Below are positions 54,929 to 64,000 of a DNA stretch of 64,000 bases, piece after piece. The position numbers were made by a program, and so were the translations under genes. The notes below the pieces were generated by a model, which saw only the letters and a list, made by a program, of their open reading frames with translations, ran no database searches and was not told where the DNA came from. Numbering within the stretch: position 1 is the first letter of the stretch; the number at the start of each line of letters is the position of its first letter. The DNA is from Mesorhizobium sp. ORS 3359 (GTDB lineage Bacteria > Pseudomonadota > Alphaproteobacteria > Rhizobiales > Rhizobiaceae): assembly GCA_000824845.1 (NCBI GenBank), contig CCNC01000090.1, positions 1 to 64,000 of the forward strand, given 5' to 3'.

Positions 54929-55954
54929 TCAGGCGGCTTTCTCAAGCGTCGGCTGCCATTTCCCGAGCGCGGCCAGATGGTTCATATGGGCGCGGTGGGT
55001 GAAGGCGGCCTGGCCGGCGGCGACGTTCGAGGCCTTGCCGCTCCATGCCTTCTGCGGCGCGGCCTGCAGCGCGCGCCCATAGGAGAAGGTCAGCTTCCAC
55101 GGATGCGGGCCGATGGCGTTGATGGCGTTGAGGTTGGCGGTCGCCTCCTCGTCCTCCTGGCCGCCGGACAGGAAGGCGATGCCCGGCACCGCCGCCGGCA
55201 CCACTTCGCGGAACAGTTTTATCGTCTTCTCGGCGATTTCCTCGGGGCTGTCGGTCCTGCCCGACTTCTTGCCGGAGATGACCATGTTGGGCTTCAGGAT
55301 CGAGCCTTCCAGCACGACGCGCGCCGCGTAAAGCTCGTCATAGAGCTTGACCAGCGTCGCCTTGGTGACGTCGTAGCAGGTGTCGATCGAATGCGCGCCG
55401 TCCATCAGCACTTCCGGCTCGACGATCGGCACGATGCCCGCCTCCTGGCAAAGCGCGGCATAACGGGCCAGCGCATGGGTGTTCGAGGCGATCGAGTTGG
55501 CCGAGGGTACGCCCTTGCCAGTGTCGATATCGATCACGGCGCGCCATTTGGCGAAACGGGCGCCGAGCTTGTAGTAGTCGGCAAGCCGCTCGCGCAGGCC
55601 ATCGAGGCCCTCGGTGATGGTATCGCCTGGAAAGCCGGCGAGAGGCTTGGCGCCGAGATCGACCTTGATGCCCGGAATGGAACCTGCCGCCTTGATGATG
55701 TCGACCAGCGGCGTGCCGTCGGCGGCCTTCTGGCGGATGGTCTCGTCATAGAGGATGACGCCCGAGATGTACTTGGACATCGCATCGGAGGCGCGGAACA
55801 TCATCTCGCGATAGTCGCGCCGGTTGTCGGCGGTCGACTCGACGCCGATGACGTCGAAACGTTTCTTGATGGTGCCGGAGCTCTCATCGGCGGCCAAAAG
55901 GCCCTTGCCGCCGCTCACCATCGCGGTGGCGATATCTTCGAGACGTTCGCTCAT
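54929..55954 (-). CDS. class I fructose-bisphosphate aldolase
   Basis: A 341-residue class I aldolase, eukaryotic-like type, using a Schiff-base lysine. LLAADESSGTIKKRF near residue 20, VPIVEPEVLMDG and VLEGSILKPNMVISGKKS (catalytic Lys region) are diagnostic. It catalyses cleavage of fructose 1,6-bisphosphate in central carbon metabolism, together with pgk, gap and tkt upstream. Followed by a strong terminator; this ends the glycolytic cluster. Confidence 0.95.
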   Translation of the reverse strand: MSERLEDIATAMVSGGKGLLAADESSGTIKKRFDVIGVESTADNRRDYREMMFRASDAMSKYISGVILYDETIRQKAADGTPLVDIIKAAGSIPGIKVDLGAKPLAGFPGDTITEGLDGLRERLADYYKLGARFAKWRAVIDIDTGKGVPSANSIASNTHALARYAALCQEAGIVPIVEPEVLMDGAHSIDTCYDVTKATLVKLYDELYAARVVLEGSILKPNMVISGKKSGRTDSPEEIAEKTIKLFREVVPAAVPGIAFLSGGQEDEEATANLNAINAIGPHPWKLTFSYGRALQAAPQKAWSGKASNVAAGQAAFTHRAHMNHLAALGKWQPTLEKAA

Positions 55955-56071
55955 GGGTGCTCTCCTACGCTGCGTTTGTTCCGCGCTAGCAGAACATTAT
56001 CGCCAAAGGAATGACCCCGGAAAGCGCGAATCGATTGAAAGCCGCGCGAGCTTTGCCTTGTCTCGGACTGT

Positions 56072-57268
56072 TTACCGCTTCAGCACTTCGACGCCGGGCA
56101 GCGGCTTGCCTTCCATCCATTCGAGGAAGGCGCCGCCGGCGGTCGAAACATAGGTGAAGTCGTCGGCGACGCCGGCATGGTTGAGGGCGGCCACCGTGTC
56201 GCCGCCGCCGGCGACCGACACAAGCTTGCCTTCCTTGGTGCGAGCCGCCGCGTGCTTTGCCGCGAGCACCGTCGCGCGATCGAAAGGCTCGATCTCGAAG
56301 GCGCCGAGCGGGCCGTTCCACACCAAGGTCGCGGCGCGATCGATCCAGTCGGTAACGCTCTGCACCGTCTTTGCGCCGACATCGAGGATCATGCCGTCGG
56401 CCGGCACGGCCTCGATGGCAACGGTCTCGCTCGCGGCACCCGCCTTGAATTCCTTGGCCACCACGCCGTCGGCGGGCAGGATGATGGCGCAGCCGGCTTC
56501 CGCCGCCTCGATCATGATCTGCTTGGCGGTGCCGGCAAGGTCGTGCTCGCAAAGCGACTTGCCGACATCGGTGCCACGCGCGGCGAGAAAAGTGTTGGCC
56601 ATGCCGCCGCCGATCACCAGCGCGTCGACCTTCTTCACCAGGTTCATCAAGAGGTCGATCTTGGTCGAGACCTTGGCGCCGCCGACAATGGCGACCACCG
56701 GCCGTACCGGATTGCCGAGGCCCTTTTCCAGCGCGTCGAGCTCGGCCTGCATGGTGCGGCCGGCATAGGCCGGCAGCCGGTGCGCCAGGCCTTCGGTCGA
56801 CGCATGCGCACGATGCGCGGCGGAGAAGGCGTCGTTGACATAGATGTCGCCATTGGCGGCGAGCTTCTCCGTGAAGGCCGGGTCGTTCTTCTCCTCGGCT
56901 TTGTAGAAGCGGGTGTTTTCGAGCAGCAGCACGTCGCCGTCCTTCATGGCGGCAACGCCTTCGGCGGCTTTTTCGCCGACACAGTCGGCGGCGAAGCCGA
57001 CGGGGCGGCCGAGAACCTCGGCCGTGGCCCTGGCGATCGGCTCGAGCGAGAACTCGGCCGACGGGCCATCCTTGGGGCGGCCGAAATGCGCAAGCAGGAT
57101 GACCTTGGCGCCTTTCTTCGAGAGCTCGGCGATGGTCGGCGCGATGCGCTCGATGCGGGTGGCGTCGGTCACCTTGCCGTCGGCGACGGGAACGTTGAGG
57201 TCGACGCGCACCAGGACGCGCTTGCCGCTGACGGCGCCGATGTCATCGAGTGTCTTGAAGCCGGCCAT
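56072..57268 (-). CDS. pgk: phosphoglycerate kinase
   Basis: A 398-residue [14 protein letters not shown] near the start, [12 protein letters not shown], and the C-terminal GGGDTVAAL nucleotide motif are present. It makes 3-phosphoglycerate and ATP from 1,3-bisphosphoglycerate, using the product of gap. It lies 117 bases upstream of the aldolase. A family B repeat precedes its start. Confidence 0.97.
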   Translation of the reverse strand: MAGFKTLDDIGAVSGKRVLVRVDLNVPVADGKVTDATRIERIAPTIAELSKKGAKVILLAHFGRPKDGPSAEFSLEPIARATAEVLGRPVGFAADCVGEKAAEGVAAMKDGDVLLLENTRFYKAEEKNDPAFTEKLAANGDIYVNDAFSAAHRAHASTEGLAHRLPAYAGRTMQAELDALEKGLGNPVRPVVAIVGGAKVSTKIDLLMNLVKKVDALVIGGGMANTFLAARGTDVGKSLCEHDLAGTAKQIMIEAAEAGCAIILPADGVVAKEFKAGAASETVAIEAVPADGMILDVGAKTVQSVTDWIDRAATLVWNGPLGAFEIEPFDRATVLAAKHAAARTKEGKLVSVAGGGDTVAALNHAGVADDFTYVSTAGGAFLEWMEGKPLPGVEVLKR

Positions 57269-57294
57269 GATCCGTTCCTCCCTGGTGCGTTAAG

Positions 57295-57341
57295 GCAATT
57301 CCGGACGGAAAGCCGCCCACATCTTTCATGGAATTGCTCTA
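57295..57341 (-). repeat. interspersed palindromic repeat family B, copy 4
   Basis: On the minus strand AGAGCAATTCCATGAAAG, then GCTTTCCGTCCGGAATTGCC. GCAATTCC and GGAATTGC are the inverted ends. It lies in the 161-base gap between the antiporter stop and the pgk start, on the side close to pgk. Confidence 0.75.
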
Positions 57342-57429
57342 GCGAAAACGCGGGGACCTTAACCGGCAGCGGCGGCGATGCAAGAGCCGCGTCAAAGCGC
57401 ACGCGCAAAAATGATGTCGCCATGAGACA

Positions 57430-59319
57430 TCAGCCTTCGCCGGTTGCCTTTTGCTCGCCCGGTGCCGGCGCCACGGGATCGATCGGTACGTCCTCGACCG
57501 GCCGCTTTTCCGCCGGCCTGCGCCAGTTGCGGATCAGCGCCGCTATGCGGTCGCCGATCTCGCCGGCGCTCATGAACACCGGCACGCGCGCCACCGGCGC
57601 GGTCGGCTCGAAGGACAAGCCGAGGCCGGTGATCCGGCCCTTCTCGTCGACGTCGCGCACGATCAGCTCGATCGGCCCGATCATCACGCGGTCGGCATAT
57701 TCGGCATGGCCGCCGAGCCGCTCGGTAACGAGCGCCGCGACTGTGAGCTTCTGTTCGGCCTCGGTAAGGCCGGGCCCATAGGCCGCTTCCAACTCCGCGG
57801 CGGAGCGGGCCGGATCGACGGCGAAGGCGCCGAAGAAGTCGGCGTCCTCGGGGTCGACCACGGCGCGGCTGGCGAAAAGCTTGTCGAGCAGGCGCGGATA
57901 GCGATCCGGCACGAAGATATAGACCTGGTCGCCGGCGGTGAGGCGGCCCATGTCCTGAAAGCGCATCGAGCGGCCGTCGCGCAGCACCAGCGAGGGCCTT
58001 GCCCAGCGCGGGATGCGCTCGCCGCGCGCCACCGGGCTGCCGGGCGCGACGCGATAGGCAAGCAGTTCGTGATGGGCCGAGCCCGGCAGTTCGAGCTCGA
58101 CCTTGTCCAGGGGCCCGAGACGCGCCGGCACGATCAGGCCGAGGCGGCGCGCCAGCGGCCCGACCGTCCAGCCCTGCACCACCAGCGACACTAGCACGAT
58201 GATGAAGGCGGCGTTGAAGATCAGGCGGCCGTGTTCGAGGCCGCCGAGCAGCGGCGTGATGGCAAGCAGGATCGAGACCGCGCCACGCAGGCCGACCCAG
58301 GACACGAAGGCGACCTCGGGACGCGGCAGGCGGAAGGGGATCAGGCAGAGCCAGACGGCCAAAGGCCGCGCGACGAAGATCAGGAACAGGCCGAGCAGCA
58401 CCGCCGGCACCAGGATCGCCGGGAACTGTGAGGGTGTGGCGAACAGGCCGAGGATCAGGAACATGATGATCTGCGCCAGCCACGACATGCCGTCCTGGAA
58501 ACGCCTCAGGATGGTGACGGCGCGGATGTCGGAATTGCCGGCGATAAGCCCGGCAAGGTAGACGGCGAGAAAGCCTGAGCCGCCGATCGCGCCGGCGGCG
58601 GCAAACACCATCAGCGACAGCGTCAGCACGAAGATCGGCAGCAGGCCGTGATCCAGGTTGAGCCGCTCGACCAGACGCACGATGCCGAAGCCGCCGAGGA
58701 CGCCGATCACGGCGCCGAGCCCCATATTGGCAAGGAAGCCGAGCAAGAGGTTGGCGGCCAGCACGTTGGCCTCGGGGGTTGCATGCGCGGCGATGATCTC
58801 GACCAGGGTGATGGTGAGGAAGATGGCGATCGGGTCGTTGGTGCCGGATTCCACTTCGAGCGTCGATCGCACGCGCTCGCGCAGATGGATCTCGCCGGCG
58901 CGGAGCAGGAAGAACACGGCGGCCGCGTCGGTCGAGGCGACGGCGGCGCCGAGCAGGGAGGATTCAAGCCAGCTGAGCTTGAGAAAATAGGAAGCGGCGA
59001 CGGCAAAGATGCCGGTGGTCAGGACGACGCCTATCGTGGCCAGCGACAGTGCCGGCCCGGCCGCTTGCTTCAGCGCGTTGAGCGGGGTGCCGAAACCGGA
59101 GTCGAACAGGATGATGGCCAAAGCCAGTGAGCCGGCAAAATAAGCCAGCCGCGCATTGTCGAATTCGATGCCGAGGCCGTCGACGCCGGTGGCAAGCCCA
59201 ATGCAGAGGAAGAGGAGCAGCAAAGGAGCGCCGAAGCGGAAGGCGATCAAGCTCGAAAACGCGGCGGCAACAATGAGCGCGGTGCCGACCAGCGTCACGA
59301 GATAGATCGCATGCTCCAT
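57430..59319 (-). CDS. potassium/proton antiporter (CvrA/NhaP2-type)
   Basis: A 629-residue cation/proton antiporter. The first ~390 residues form a 12-13 helix CPA domain with the motif AAAVASTDAAAVFFLL and LEVESGTNDPIAIFLT. A TrkA_C-like domain (about 400-480, LPGSAHHELLAYRVAPGS, LVLRDGRSMRFQDMGRLTAGDQVYIF in part) and a C-terminal CorC/HlyC-like domain (about 530-605) follow, as in NhaP2/CvrA. It maintains ion and pH balance at the inner membrane. It sits between gap and pgk. Confidence 0.9.
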   Translation of the reverse strand: MEHAIYLVTLVGTALIVAAAFSSLIAFRFGAPLLLLFLCIGLATGVDGLGIEFDNARLAYFAGSLALAIILFDSGFGTPLNALKQAAGPALSLATIGVVLTTGIFAVAASYFLKLSWLESSLLGAAVASTDAAAVFFLLRAGEIHLRERVRSTLEVESGTNDPIAIFLTITLVEIIAAHATPEANVLAANLLLGFLANMGLGAVIGVLGGFGIVRLVERLNLDHGLLPIFVLTLSLMVFAAAGAIGGSGFLAVYLAGLIAGNSDIRAVTILRRFQDGMSWLAQIIMFLILGLFATPSQFPAILVPAVLLGLFLIFVARPLAVWLCLIPFRLPRPEVAFVSWVGLRGAVSILLAITPLLGGLEHGRLIFNAAFIIVLVSLVVQGWTVGPLARRLGLIVPARLGPLDKVELELPGSAHHELLAYRVAPGSPVARGERIPRWARPSLVLRDGRSMRFQDMGRLTAGDQVYIFVPDRYPRLLDKLFASRAVVDPEDADFFGAFAVDPARSAAELEAAYGPGLTEAEQKLTVAALVTERLGGHAEYADRVMIGPIELIVRDVDEKGRITGLGLSFEPTAPVARVPVFMSAGEIGDRIAALIRNWRRPAEKRPVEDVPIDPVAPAPGEQKATGEG

Positions 59320-59424
59320 CCGCCAGTGCCCCTCAAGTCCCTCTCATTTGTCGATTTAAGGGAGAGTGGGGCGAAGACATGGCCGGTGCAAGGCAACAGC
59401 GTGGTTTTTGGCTCAGCCGACCAA

Positions 59425-59455
59425 TAAAAAAACGCCCGGCCGAGCCGGGCGTTTT
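59425..59455 (-). terminator. intrinsic terminator of gap
   Basis: On the minus strand AAAACGCCCGGC, loop TCG and GCCGGGCGTTTTTTT form a strong stem (59451-59433) followed by a long T-run. It lies 26 bases after the gap stop and should separate the antiporter gene from gap transcription. Confidence 0.88.
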
Positions 59456-59477
59456 AAAACTCTGAAGCGAGCCTGGA

Positions 59478-60488
59478 TCAGGCGATGGTCTTGCCGAAGG
59501 CGACGGCGGTGTCGCCCATGCGGTTCGAGAAGCCCCATTCATTGTCGTACCAGGACAGGACCGAGACGAAGTCGCCGTCCATGACCTTGGTCTGGTCGAG
59601 GGCCACGATCGAGGAGTGCGGATCGTGGTTGAAGTCGATCGAGACGTTCGGGTGATGGGTGACCGAGAGCACGCCCTTCAGCTTGCCCTTGGAGGCGGCG
59701 ATCAGCGCTTCGTTGATCTCCTGCGGCGTGGTCGAACGCTTGGCGATGAACTTGAGATCGACCACCGAGACATTCGGGGTCGGCACGCGGATCGAGATGC
59801 CGTCGAGCTTACCCTTGAGGTCGGGCAGCACGAGGCCGATCGCCTTGGCGGCGCCCGTCGAGGTCGGGATCTGCGACAGCGCCGCGGCGCGGGCGCGGTA
59901 GAGATCCTTGTGCATGGTGTCCAGCGTCGGCTGGTCGCCGGTGTAGGAGTGGATCGTCGTCATCATGCCCTTCTCGATGCCGACCGTCTCGTGCAGCACG
60001 GCCGCCAGCGGCGCCAGGCAGTTGGTGGTGCAGGACGCGTTCGAGATGACGATGTGGTCCTTGCTCAGCTTGTCGTGGTTGATGCCGTAGACCACGGTGA
60101 GGTCGGCGCCGTCGGACGGGGCCGAGACGATGACGCGCTTGGCGCCGGCGGCCAGGTGCGCGGCGGCCTTGTCACGGGCGGTGAAGATGCCCGTGCATTC
60201 GAGCGCGATGTCGACGCCGAGCTCCTTCCACGGCAGCTGGGTCGGATCCTTGATCGCGGTGACCTTGAACTTCTCCTTGCCGACCGAGATCTGGTCGCCG
60301 TCGACGGTCACCTCATGCGGGAAGCGGCCATGCACGCTGTCGTAGCGAAGCAGATGCGCGTTGGTCTCGACCGGGCCGAGGTCGTTGACGGCGACCACGT
60401 CGATATCCTTGCGGCCGGATTCATGGATGGCGCGCAGGATGTTGCGGCCGATACGGCCAAATCCGTTGATGGCAACTCTGACGGTCAT
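59478..60488 (-). CDS. gap: glyceraldehyde-3-phosphate dehydrogenase
   Basis: A 336-residue [21 protein letters not shown] starts the NAD fold; catalytic Cys153 is in [25 protein letters not shown] is near the end. It oxidises glyceraldehyde 3-phosphate to 1,3-bisphosphoglycerate. The open frame extends to 60542, but the ATG at 60488 matches the family start. Preceded by tkt and followed by a strong terminator. Confidence 0.97.
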   Translation of the reverse strand: MTVRVAINGFGRIGRNILRAIHESGRKDIDVVAVNDLGPVETNAHLLRYDSVHGRFPHEVTVDGDQISVGKEKFKVTAIKDPTQLPWKELGVDIALECTGIFTARDKAAAHLAAGAKRVIVSAPSDGADLTVVYGINHDKLSKDHIVISNASCTTNCLAPLAAVLHETVGIEKGMMTTIHSYTGDQPTLDTMHKDLYRARAAALSQIPTSTGAAKAIGLVLPDLKGKLDGISIRVPTPNVSVVDLKFIAKRSTTPQEINEALIAASKGKLKGVLSVTHHPNVSIDFNHDPHSSIVALDQTKVMDGDFVSVLSWYDNEWGFSNRMGDTAVAFGKTIA

Positions 60489-60642
60489 TGTTTTCTCCCT
60501 AGGGACTGGGGGCGATTGGGTCCGCTGCTTCATAGCGGCCATGAGCCAAAGAATCCAGCCGCAGAAGGTCGAACTTAAATCGATTAGGTTAGTCCAGCAT
60601 GGCGGAGCCGCCTATTTGCGGCCCCGCGAATGACGCAGCCGG

Positions 60643-62631
60643 TCAGCCGTGCAGGCGCGCCTCGACCGCTTTCGCCGCGGCCTCGGCGGTGATGCCGAAA
60701 TGCGGATAGAGCTGCTCGATCGAGCCGGAGGCGCCAAAACCGTGCATGCCGATGAAGATGCCGTCGGTGCCGATCAGGTGATCCCAGCCCTGGCGGATGC
60801 CGGCCTCGATCGCGACCTTCACCTTGGCGTTGCCGATGGTCTTCTTGCGGTAGTCGTCGCTCTGCTGGTCGAACAGCTCGAAGCAGGGCACCGAGACGAC
60901 GCGGGTCGGATGGCCGTGCTTTTCAAGCAGGTCGCGCGCGCCGAGCGCGATCTCGACCTCGGAACCGGTGGCGAAGATCGTCACCACGGCCTCGCCGTTT
61001 GCCGCGGCGAGCTCATAGGCGCCCTGGCTGGAGAGGTTCTTCGCCGAATGCTCCGTGCGCACGGTCGGCAGGTTCTGACGGGTCAGCGCCAGGGTCGACG
61101 GCGTCTTTTCGGATTCGAGCGCAATCTGCCAGCATTCGGCGGTCTCGACCGCGTCGGCCGGGCGGAAGACATTGTGGTTCGGGATTGCGCGCAATGCTGC
61201 CAGATGCTCGACCGGCTGGTGGGTCGGGCCGTCCTCGCCGAGGCCGATCGAGTCATGCGTCATGACGAAGATGGAGCGGATGCCCATCAGCGAGGCCAAG
61301 CGCATCGAAGGACGGGCATAGTCCGAGAAGCACATGAACGTGCCGCCATAGGCGATCAGGCCGCCATGCAGCGTGAGGCCGTTGATCGCGGCCGCCATGC
61401 CGTGCTCGCGGATGCCGTAATGGACATAGCGCTGGCCGTAATCGTCGGACGTGATGTTCTTGGTCTGGCTGGTCTTGGTGTTGTTTGAGCCGGTGAGGTC
61501 GGCCGAGCCGCCGATGGTCTCCGGCACCGCGCCGTTGATGACTTCCAGCGCCATCTCCGAGGACTTGCGAGTGGCGACCTTCGGCTTGTCGGCCGAGAGC
61601 TTCTTCTTGTAGTCGGCGATGACGGCGTCGAAGTCGGACGGCAGCTTGCCGGCGATCCGGCGCTCGAACTCGGCTTTCAGCGCCGGCTCGGCCTTGGCGA
61701 GGCGGCCTTCCCAGTCGGCGCGGGCCTTGGCGCCGCCGGCGCCGACGGCGCGCCATGCATCGAGGATGTCGGCCGGAATCTCGAAGGGCGGCGATTCCCA
61801 GTTGAAGAATTTGCGCGCGCCGGCGATTTCCTCGGCGCCGAGCGGCGAGCCATGCGCCTTGTTGGTGCCGGCCTTGGTCGGGGCGCCGAAGCCGATGGTG
61901 GTCTTGCAGGCAATCATCGTCGGCTTGTCGGAATGGCGCGCTGCCTCGATGGCATAGGCGATCGCTTCCGGATCGGTGCCGTCGATATGGCTGGCGTTCC
62001 AGCCGGAGGCCTGGAAGCGGGCGACCTGGTCGGTGTTGTCGGCCAGCGAGACCGGGCCGTCGATCGAGATGTTGTTATTGTCCCAGAAGACGATCAGCTT
62101 GTTCAGCTTCAGATGGCCAGCCAGCGCGATGGCTTCCTGGGAGACGCCTTCCATCAGGCAGCCGTCGCCGGCCAGCACATAGGTGTAGTGGTTGACGAGG
62201 TCGTTGCCGAAGGCGGCGTTCATGATGCGCTCGCCGAGCGCGAAGCCGACCGAATTGGCAAGGCCCTGGCCGAGCGGACCGGTGGTGGTCTCGATGCCGG
62301 CGGCATGGCCGTATTCGGGATGGCCGGCGGTCTTGGAGCCGAGCTGGCGGAAGTTCTTGATCTGGTCGATCGTCATGTCCTCGTAGCCGGTGAGGTAGAG
62401 GAGCGAATAGAGCAGCATCGAGCCGTGGCCGGCCGACAGGATGAAGCGGTCGCGGTCGGCCCAGTGCGGGGCCTTGGCGTCGAATTTCAGGAAACGGCTG
62501 AACAGAACCGTGGCGATGTCGGCGCAGCCCATCGGCAGGCCGGGGTGGCCGGAGTTCGCCTTCTCGACGGCGTCCATGGAAAGGAAACGGATCGCGTTGG
62601 CCATCCGATCATGTTGTTCACGCGAGGTCAT
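60643..62631 (-). CDS. tkt: transketolase
   Basis: A 662-residue transketolase linking the pentose phosphate pathway and glycolysis. [16 protein letters not shown], the thiamine diphosphate motif [20 protein letters not shown] (in shorter units GDGCLMEG and LAGHLKLNK) with NNNISIDG, and [20 protein letters not shown] are present. GGAGGAAGC directly precedes the ATG at 62631. It begins the tkt-gap-...-pgk-fba cluster. Confidence 0.97.
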   Translation of the reverse strand: MTSREQHDRMANAIRFLSMDAVEKANSGHPGLPMGCADIATVLFSRFLKFDAKAPHWADRDRFILSAGHGSMLLYSLLYLTGYEDMTIDQIKNFRQLGSKTAGHPEYGHAAGIETTTGPLGQGLANSVGFALGERIMNAAFGNDLVNHYTYVLAGDGCLMEGVSQEAIALAGHLKLNKLIVFWDNNNISIDGPVSLADNTDQVARFQASGWNASHIDGTDPEAIAYAIEAARHSDKPTMIACKTTIGFGAPTKAGTNKAHGSPLGAEEIAGARKFFNWESPPFEIPADILDAWRAVGAGGAKARADWEGRLAKAEPALKAEFERRIAGKLPSDFDAVIADYKKKLSADKPKVATRKSSEMALEVINGAVPETIGGSADLTGSNNTKTSQTKNITSDDYGQRYVHYGIREHGMAAAINGLTLHGGLIAYGGTFMCFSDYARPSMRLASLMGIRSIFVMTHDSIGLGEDGPTHQPVEHLAALRAIPNHNVFRPADAVETAECWQIALESEKTPSTLALTRQNLPTVRTEHSAKNLSSQGAYELAAANGEAVVTIFATGSEVEIALGARDLLEKHGHPTRVVSVPCFELFDQQSDDYRKKTIGNAKVKVAIEAGIRQGWDHLIGTDGIFIGMHGFGASGSIEQLYPHFGITAEAAAKAVEARLHG

Positions 62632-62687
62632 GCTTCCTCCGGAAGTGGGTTTGAGCCTGGGGAGAGCCCTTGAAAAGGATGCCGCGA

Positions 62688-62715
62688 CACATAGCAGGCG
62701 CGGCCTTTTAGTCAA
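62688..62715 (-). promoter_or_regulatory. candidate tkt promoter
   Basis: On the minus strand TTGACT (62715-62710) and TATGTG (62693-62688) are separated by 16 bases, placing a start near 62681 and a 50-base leader before the tkt ATG. Confidence 0.45.
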
Positions 62716-62799
62716 CAAATCGGGGTGGATTTTGCCGGGCTTGTGATGGCATCGAGCGCCTTACATTAGCGATAGCGGGGGACAGTCGCGAGAGCTTTG

Positions 62800-62828
62800 T
62801 TGACGCGCCCTTCACCCGGCGCCTAATC
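62800..62828 (+). promoter_or_regulatory. candidate promoter of the DUF4164-zapA unit
   Basis: TTGACG (62800-62805) and CTAATC (62823-62828) are 17 bases apart, with a leader of about 57 bases to the ATG at 62893. The rest of the 261-base gap between tkt and this gene shows no further gene. Confidence 0.45.
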
Positions 62829-62892
62829 TTTCCGAGGTAACGCGTTCTGAATGCGCGCGATTCGGTGATGGGCAGGGCATAGGACGAAGGCC

Positions 62893-63165
62893 ATGACCGG
62901 GGAAACGACCCTCAAGGAAGTCATCGCCAGGCTGGGCAAGGCCATGGAAGGGCTGGAAAACGCCGTGGCGGCGAAGCTCGAGCACGAGCGTGATTATTCG
63001 GAAGCCGAGGCAGAGGTGCAGCGCATGAACGCCGACCGTTCGCGCCTGGCGCAGGAGCTCGACAATTCCGAAGCGCGCGCCGAGCGGCTTGAAGATGCCA
63101 ACAAGGAAGTGTCGCGGCGGCTGGTGACCGCCATGGAAACCATCCGCGCGGTTCTGGACAGGTAG
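62893..63165 (+). CDS. DUF4164 family coiled-coil protein
   Basis: A 90-residue, highly charged helical protein: TLKEVIARLGKAMEGLENAV, AEVQRMNADRSRLAQEL and RLEDANKEVSRRLVTAMETI. This is the DUF4164 pattern found just upstream of zapA in Rhizobiales. Its heptad-like repeat resembles ZapB-type coiled coils, so a role with ZapA at the division site is conceivable but unproved. The zapA start follows 4 bases after the stop. Confidence 0.88.
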   Translation: MTGETTLKEVIARLGKAMEGLENAVAAKLEHERDYSEAEAEVQRMNADRSRLAQELDNSEARAERLEDANKEVSRRLVTAMETIRAVLDR

Positions 63166-63169
63166 GGCA

Positions 63170-63535
63170 ATGGCACAGGTCACGGTTTCCATCGACGGCA
63201 AGCAGTATCGCATGGCCTGCGACGAGGGCCAGGAAGAGCACCTGATCGACCTTGCCGAGCGCTTCGACCGCTATGTCTCGCATCTGAAGGATTCCTTCGG
63301 CGAAATCGGCGACCAGCGGCTTACTGTCATGGCCGGCATCATGGTGATGGACGAACTCTCGGAGCTCACCAAGCGCGTCAAGGGCATGGAGAGCGAAGTG
63401 CTGACCTTGCGCAAGACGCGCGACGAGGCGCTGACCAAGGCCGACAAGAGCGACAGCGTGCTGACAACCGCGCTCGGCGCGCTTGCGCAGCGCATGGAAG
63501 ACCTCGCTGTGACGCTCGCGGTGAAGAAGGCCTGA
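63170..63535 (+). CDS. zapA: cell division protein ZapA
   Basis: A 121-residue ZapA. AQVTVSIDGKQYRMACDEGQ, the helical LIDLAERFDRYVSHLKDSFG and ERLTVMAGIMVMDELSEL-like core (read RLTVMAGIMVMDEL) match the family, which cross-links FtsZ filaments at midcell. The C-terminal coiled coil is longer than in E. coli ZapA. Cotranscribed with DUF4164. Confidence 0.93.
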   Translation: MAQVTVSIDGKQYRMACDEGQEEHLIDLAERFDRYVSHLKDSFGEIGDQRLTVMAGIMVMDELSELTKRVKGMESEVLTLRKTRDEALTKADKSDSVLTTALGALAQRMEDLAVTLAVKKA

Positions 63536-63727
63536 GCGGCTCCGATACCCATTCTGACGGAAAATCCTACCGCGAATTGCCGGCGTTCACGCAAAAAATT
63601 CGCCTCGCGCAGGCCATGACCATCATCGCGAGCGTTTAATCGGCGTCATGATGGTGCTACGCTTTTGGAGCCGGCAACGGCCAGCCGCAGGCCGGCTACG
63701 GTTTTCAAAAAAGGGTAGGGATATGTC
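63536..63727 (+). other. intergenic region between zapA and peroxiredoxin
   Basis: A 192-base gap. It holds an inverted repeat ACCATCAT/ATGATGGT (63619-63626 and 63648-63655) and a second, AGCCGGC/GCCGGCT (63668-63697 region). In many bacteria the 6S RNA gene (ssrS) lies downstream of zapA, but I could not recognise its fold here. No open reading frame is convincing. Confidence 0.4.
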
Positions 63728-64000
63728 ATGAGTCTTCGTATCAACGATGTCGCGCCGGATTTCACGGCTGAGACCACGCAGGGCACCATCAAGTTCCATG
63801 ACTGGATCGGCGACGGCTGGGCGGTGCTGTTCAGCCATCCGAAGAATTTCACGCCGGTCTGCACCACCGAGCTCGGCACCATGGCCGGTCTCGAGGGCGA
63901 GTTCAAAAAGCGCAATGTCAAGATCATCGGCATCTCGGTCGATCCGGTGTCGAGCCACGAGAAGTGGCAGGCCGACATCAAGACCGCCACCGGCCATACG
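63728..64000 (+). CDS. 1-Cys peroxiredoxin (partial, runs off the window)
   Basis: The first 91 residues of a peroxiredoxin: MSLRINDVAPDFTAETTQG, HDWIGDGWAVLFSHPKNFTP and VCTTELGTMAGLEGEF. The peroxidatic cysteine is in TPVCTTE, preceded by HPKNFTP, typical of the Prx6 (1-Cys) group. It reduces hydrogen peroxide and organic hydroperoxides in the cytoplasm. The 3' end lies beyond the window. An ATG five bases upstream ends at once in TGA, so 63728 is the start. Confidence 0.92.
   Translation, partial: MSLRINDVAPDFTAETTQGTIKFHDWIGDGWAVLFSHPKNFTPVCTTELGTMAGLEGEFKKRNVKIIGISVDPVSSHEKWQADIKTATGHT

Noticed and set aside
63536..63727. 6S RNA gene
   Set aside because: Location is suggestive but no characteristic long closing stem with central bubble could be recognised by eye.

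Overview
The window is GC-rich, densely coding chromosomal DNA from an alphaproteobacterium of the Rhizobiales, most likely Mesorhizobium or a close Phyllobacteriaceae relative. This rests on gene content and order: DUF1244 / N-formylglutamate amidohydrolase / DUF1036 / pyk, a tkt-gap-pgk-fba cluster ahead of DUF4164-zapA, purE-purK near a cysteine-less L36, TrcR (DUF1013), several DUF1127 and DUF465 small proteins, and intergenic palindromic repeats of the rhizobial kind. No rRNA, tRNA, CRISPR, insertion sequence, prophage or nod/nif gene was found. The species call is inference; no database search was possible.

Layout. 0-7.5 kb holds housekeeping genes: pyk, a membrane-anchored alpha/beta hydrolase, rpmF, mtgA and an ispA-type prenyl synthase. 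7.5-10.1 kb has a TetR regulator with twin operators facing a short-chain dehydrogenase, then an aldo/keto reductase. 10.1-18.2 kb is one minus-strand operon: AmiC-like amide sensor, AmiR-like ANTAR antiterminator, peptide-type ABC transporter and acetamidase/formamidase. It starts with a sigma70-like promoter and a leader hairpin plus U-tract just before amiC. 18.3-23 kb has a LysR regulator facing two dehydrogenases and a tautomerase, a frameshifted epoxide-hydrolase-like pseudogene, and an HXXEE membrane protein. 23.2-31.4 kb holds a hybrid histidine kinase, a sterol-desaturase-family hydroxylase paired with a Stf0 sulfotransferase, a chloramphenicol-phosphotransferase-like kinase, a lytic transglycosylase, ispG, and two divergent DUF465 genes.

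31.5-37.4 kb is a catabolic module: an IclR regulator facing a polar-amino-acid ABC transporter, RidA, and a SelA-like PLP lyase. A PLP lyase would release an enamine or imine that RidA could hydrolyse. 37.4-40.6 kb has purEK, an LprI-like protein, rpmJ and a TPR protein. 40.6-50.1 kb is an accessory zone rich in regulators (HxlR, two ArsR, two AraC), each next to small enzymes: alpha/beta hydrolase, GST, SRPBCC, monooxygenase, SDR, MFS and quinone reductase. 50.1-54.8 kb has two DUF1127 genes, trcR, a YafY/WYL regulator with a candidate regulon, an SGNH hydrolase and a DUF899 protein. 54.9-64 kb carries central carbon genes (tkt, gap, pgk, class I fba) with a K+/H+ antiporter between gap and pgk, then DUF4164-zapA and the start of a 1-Cys peroxiredoxin.

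Beyond the genes, the window has several repeat families. Family A occurs three times, each 7-8 bases after a stop codon and in that gene's orientation; one copy has a different palindrome inserted in its central loop. Families B and C are smaller palindromes, and one B copy separates a binding-protein gene from its permeases. Paired inverted-repeat operators are visible for the TetR, YafY and HxlR regulators.
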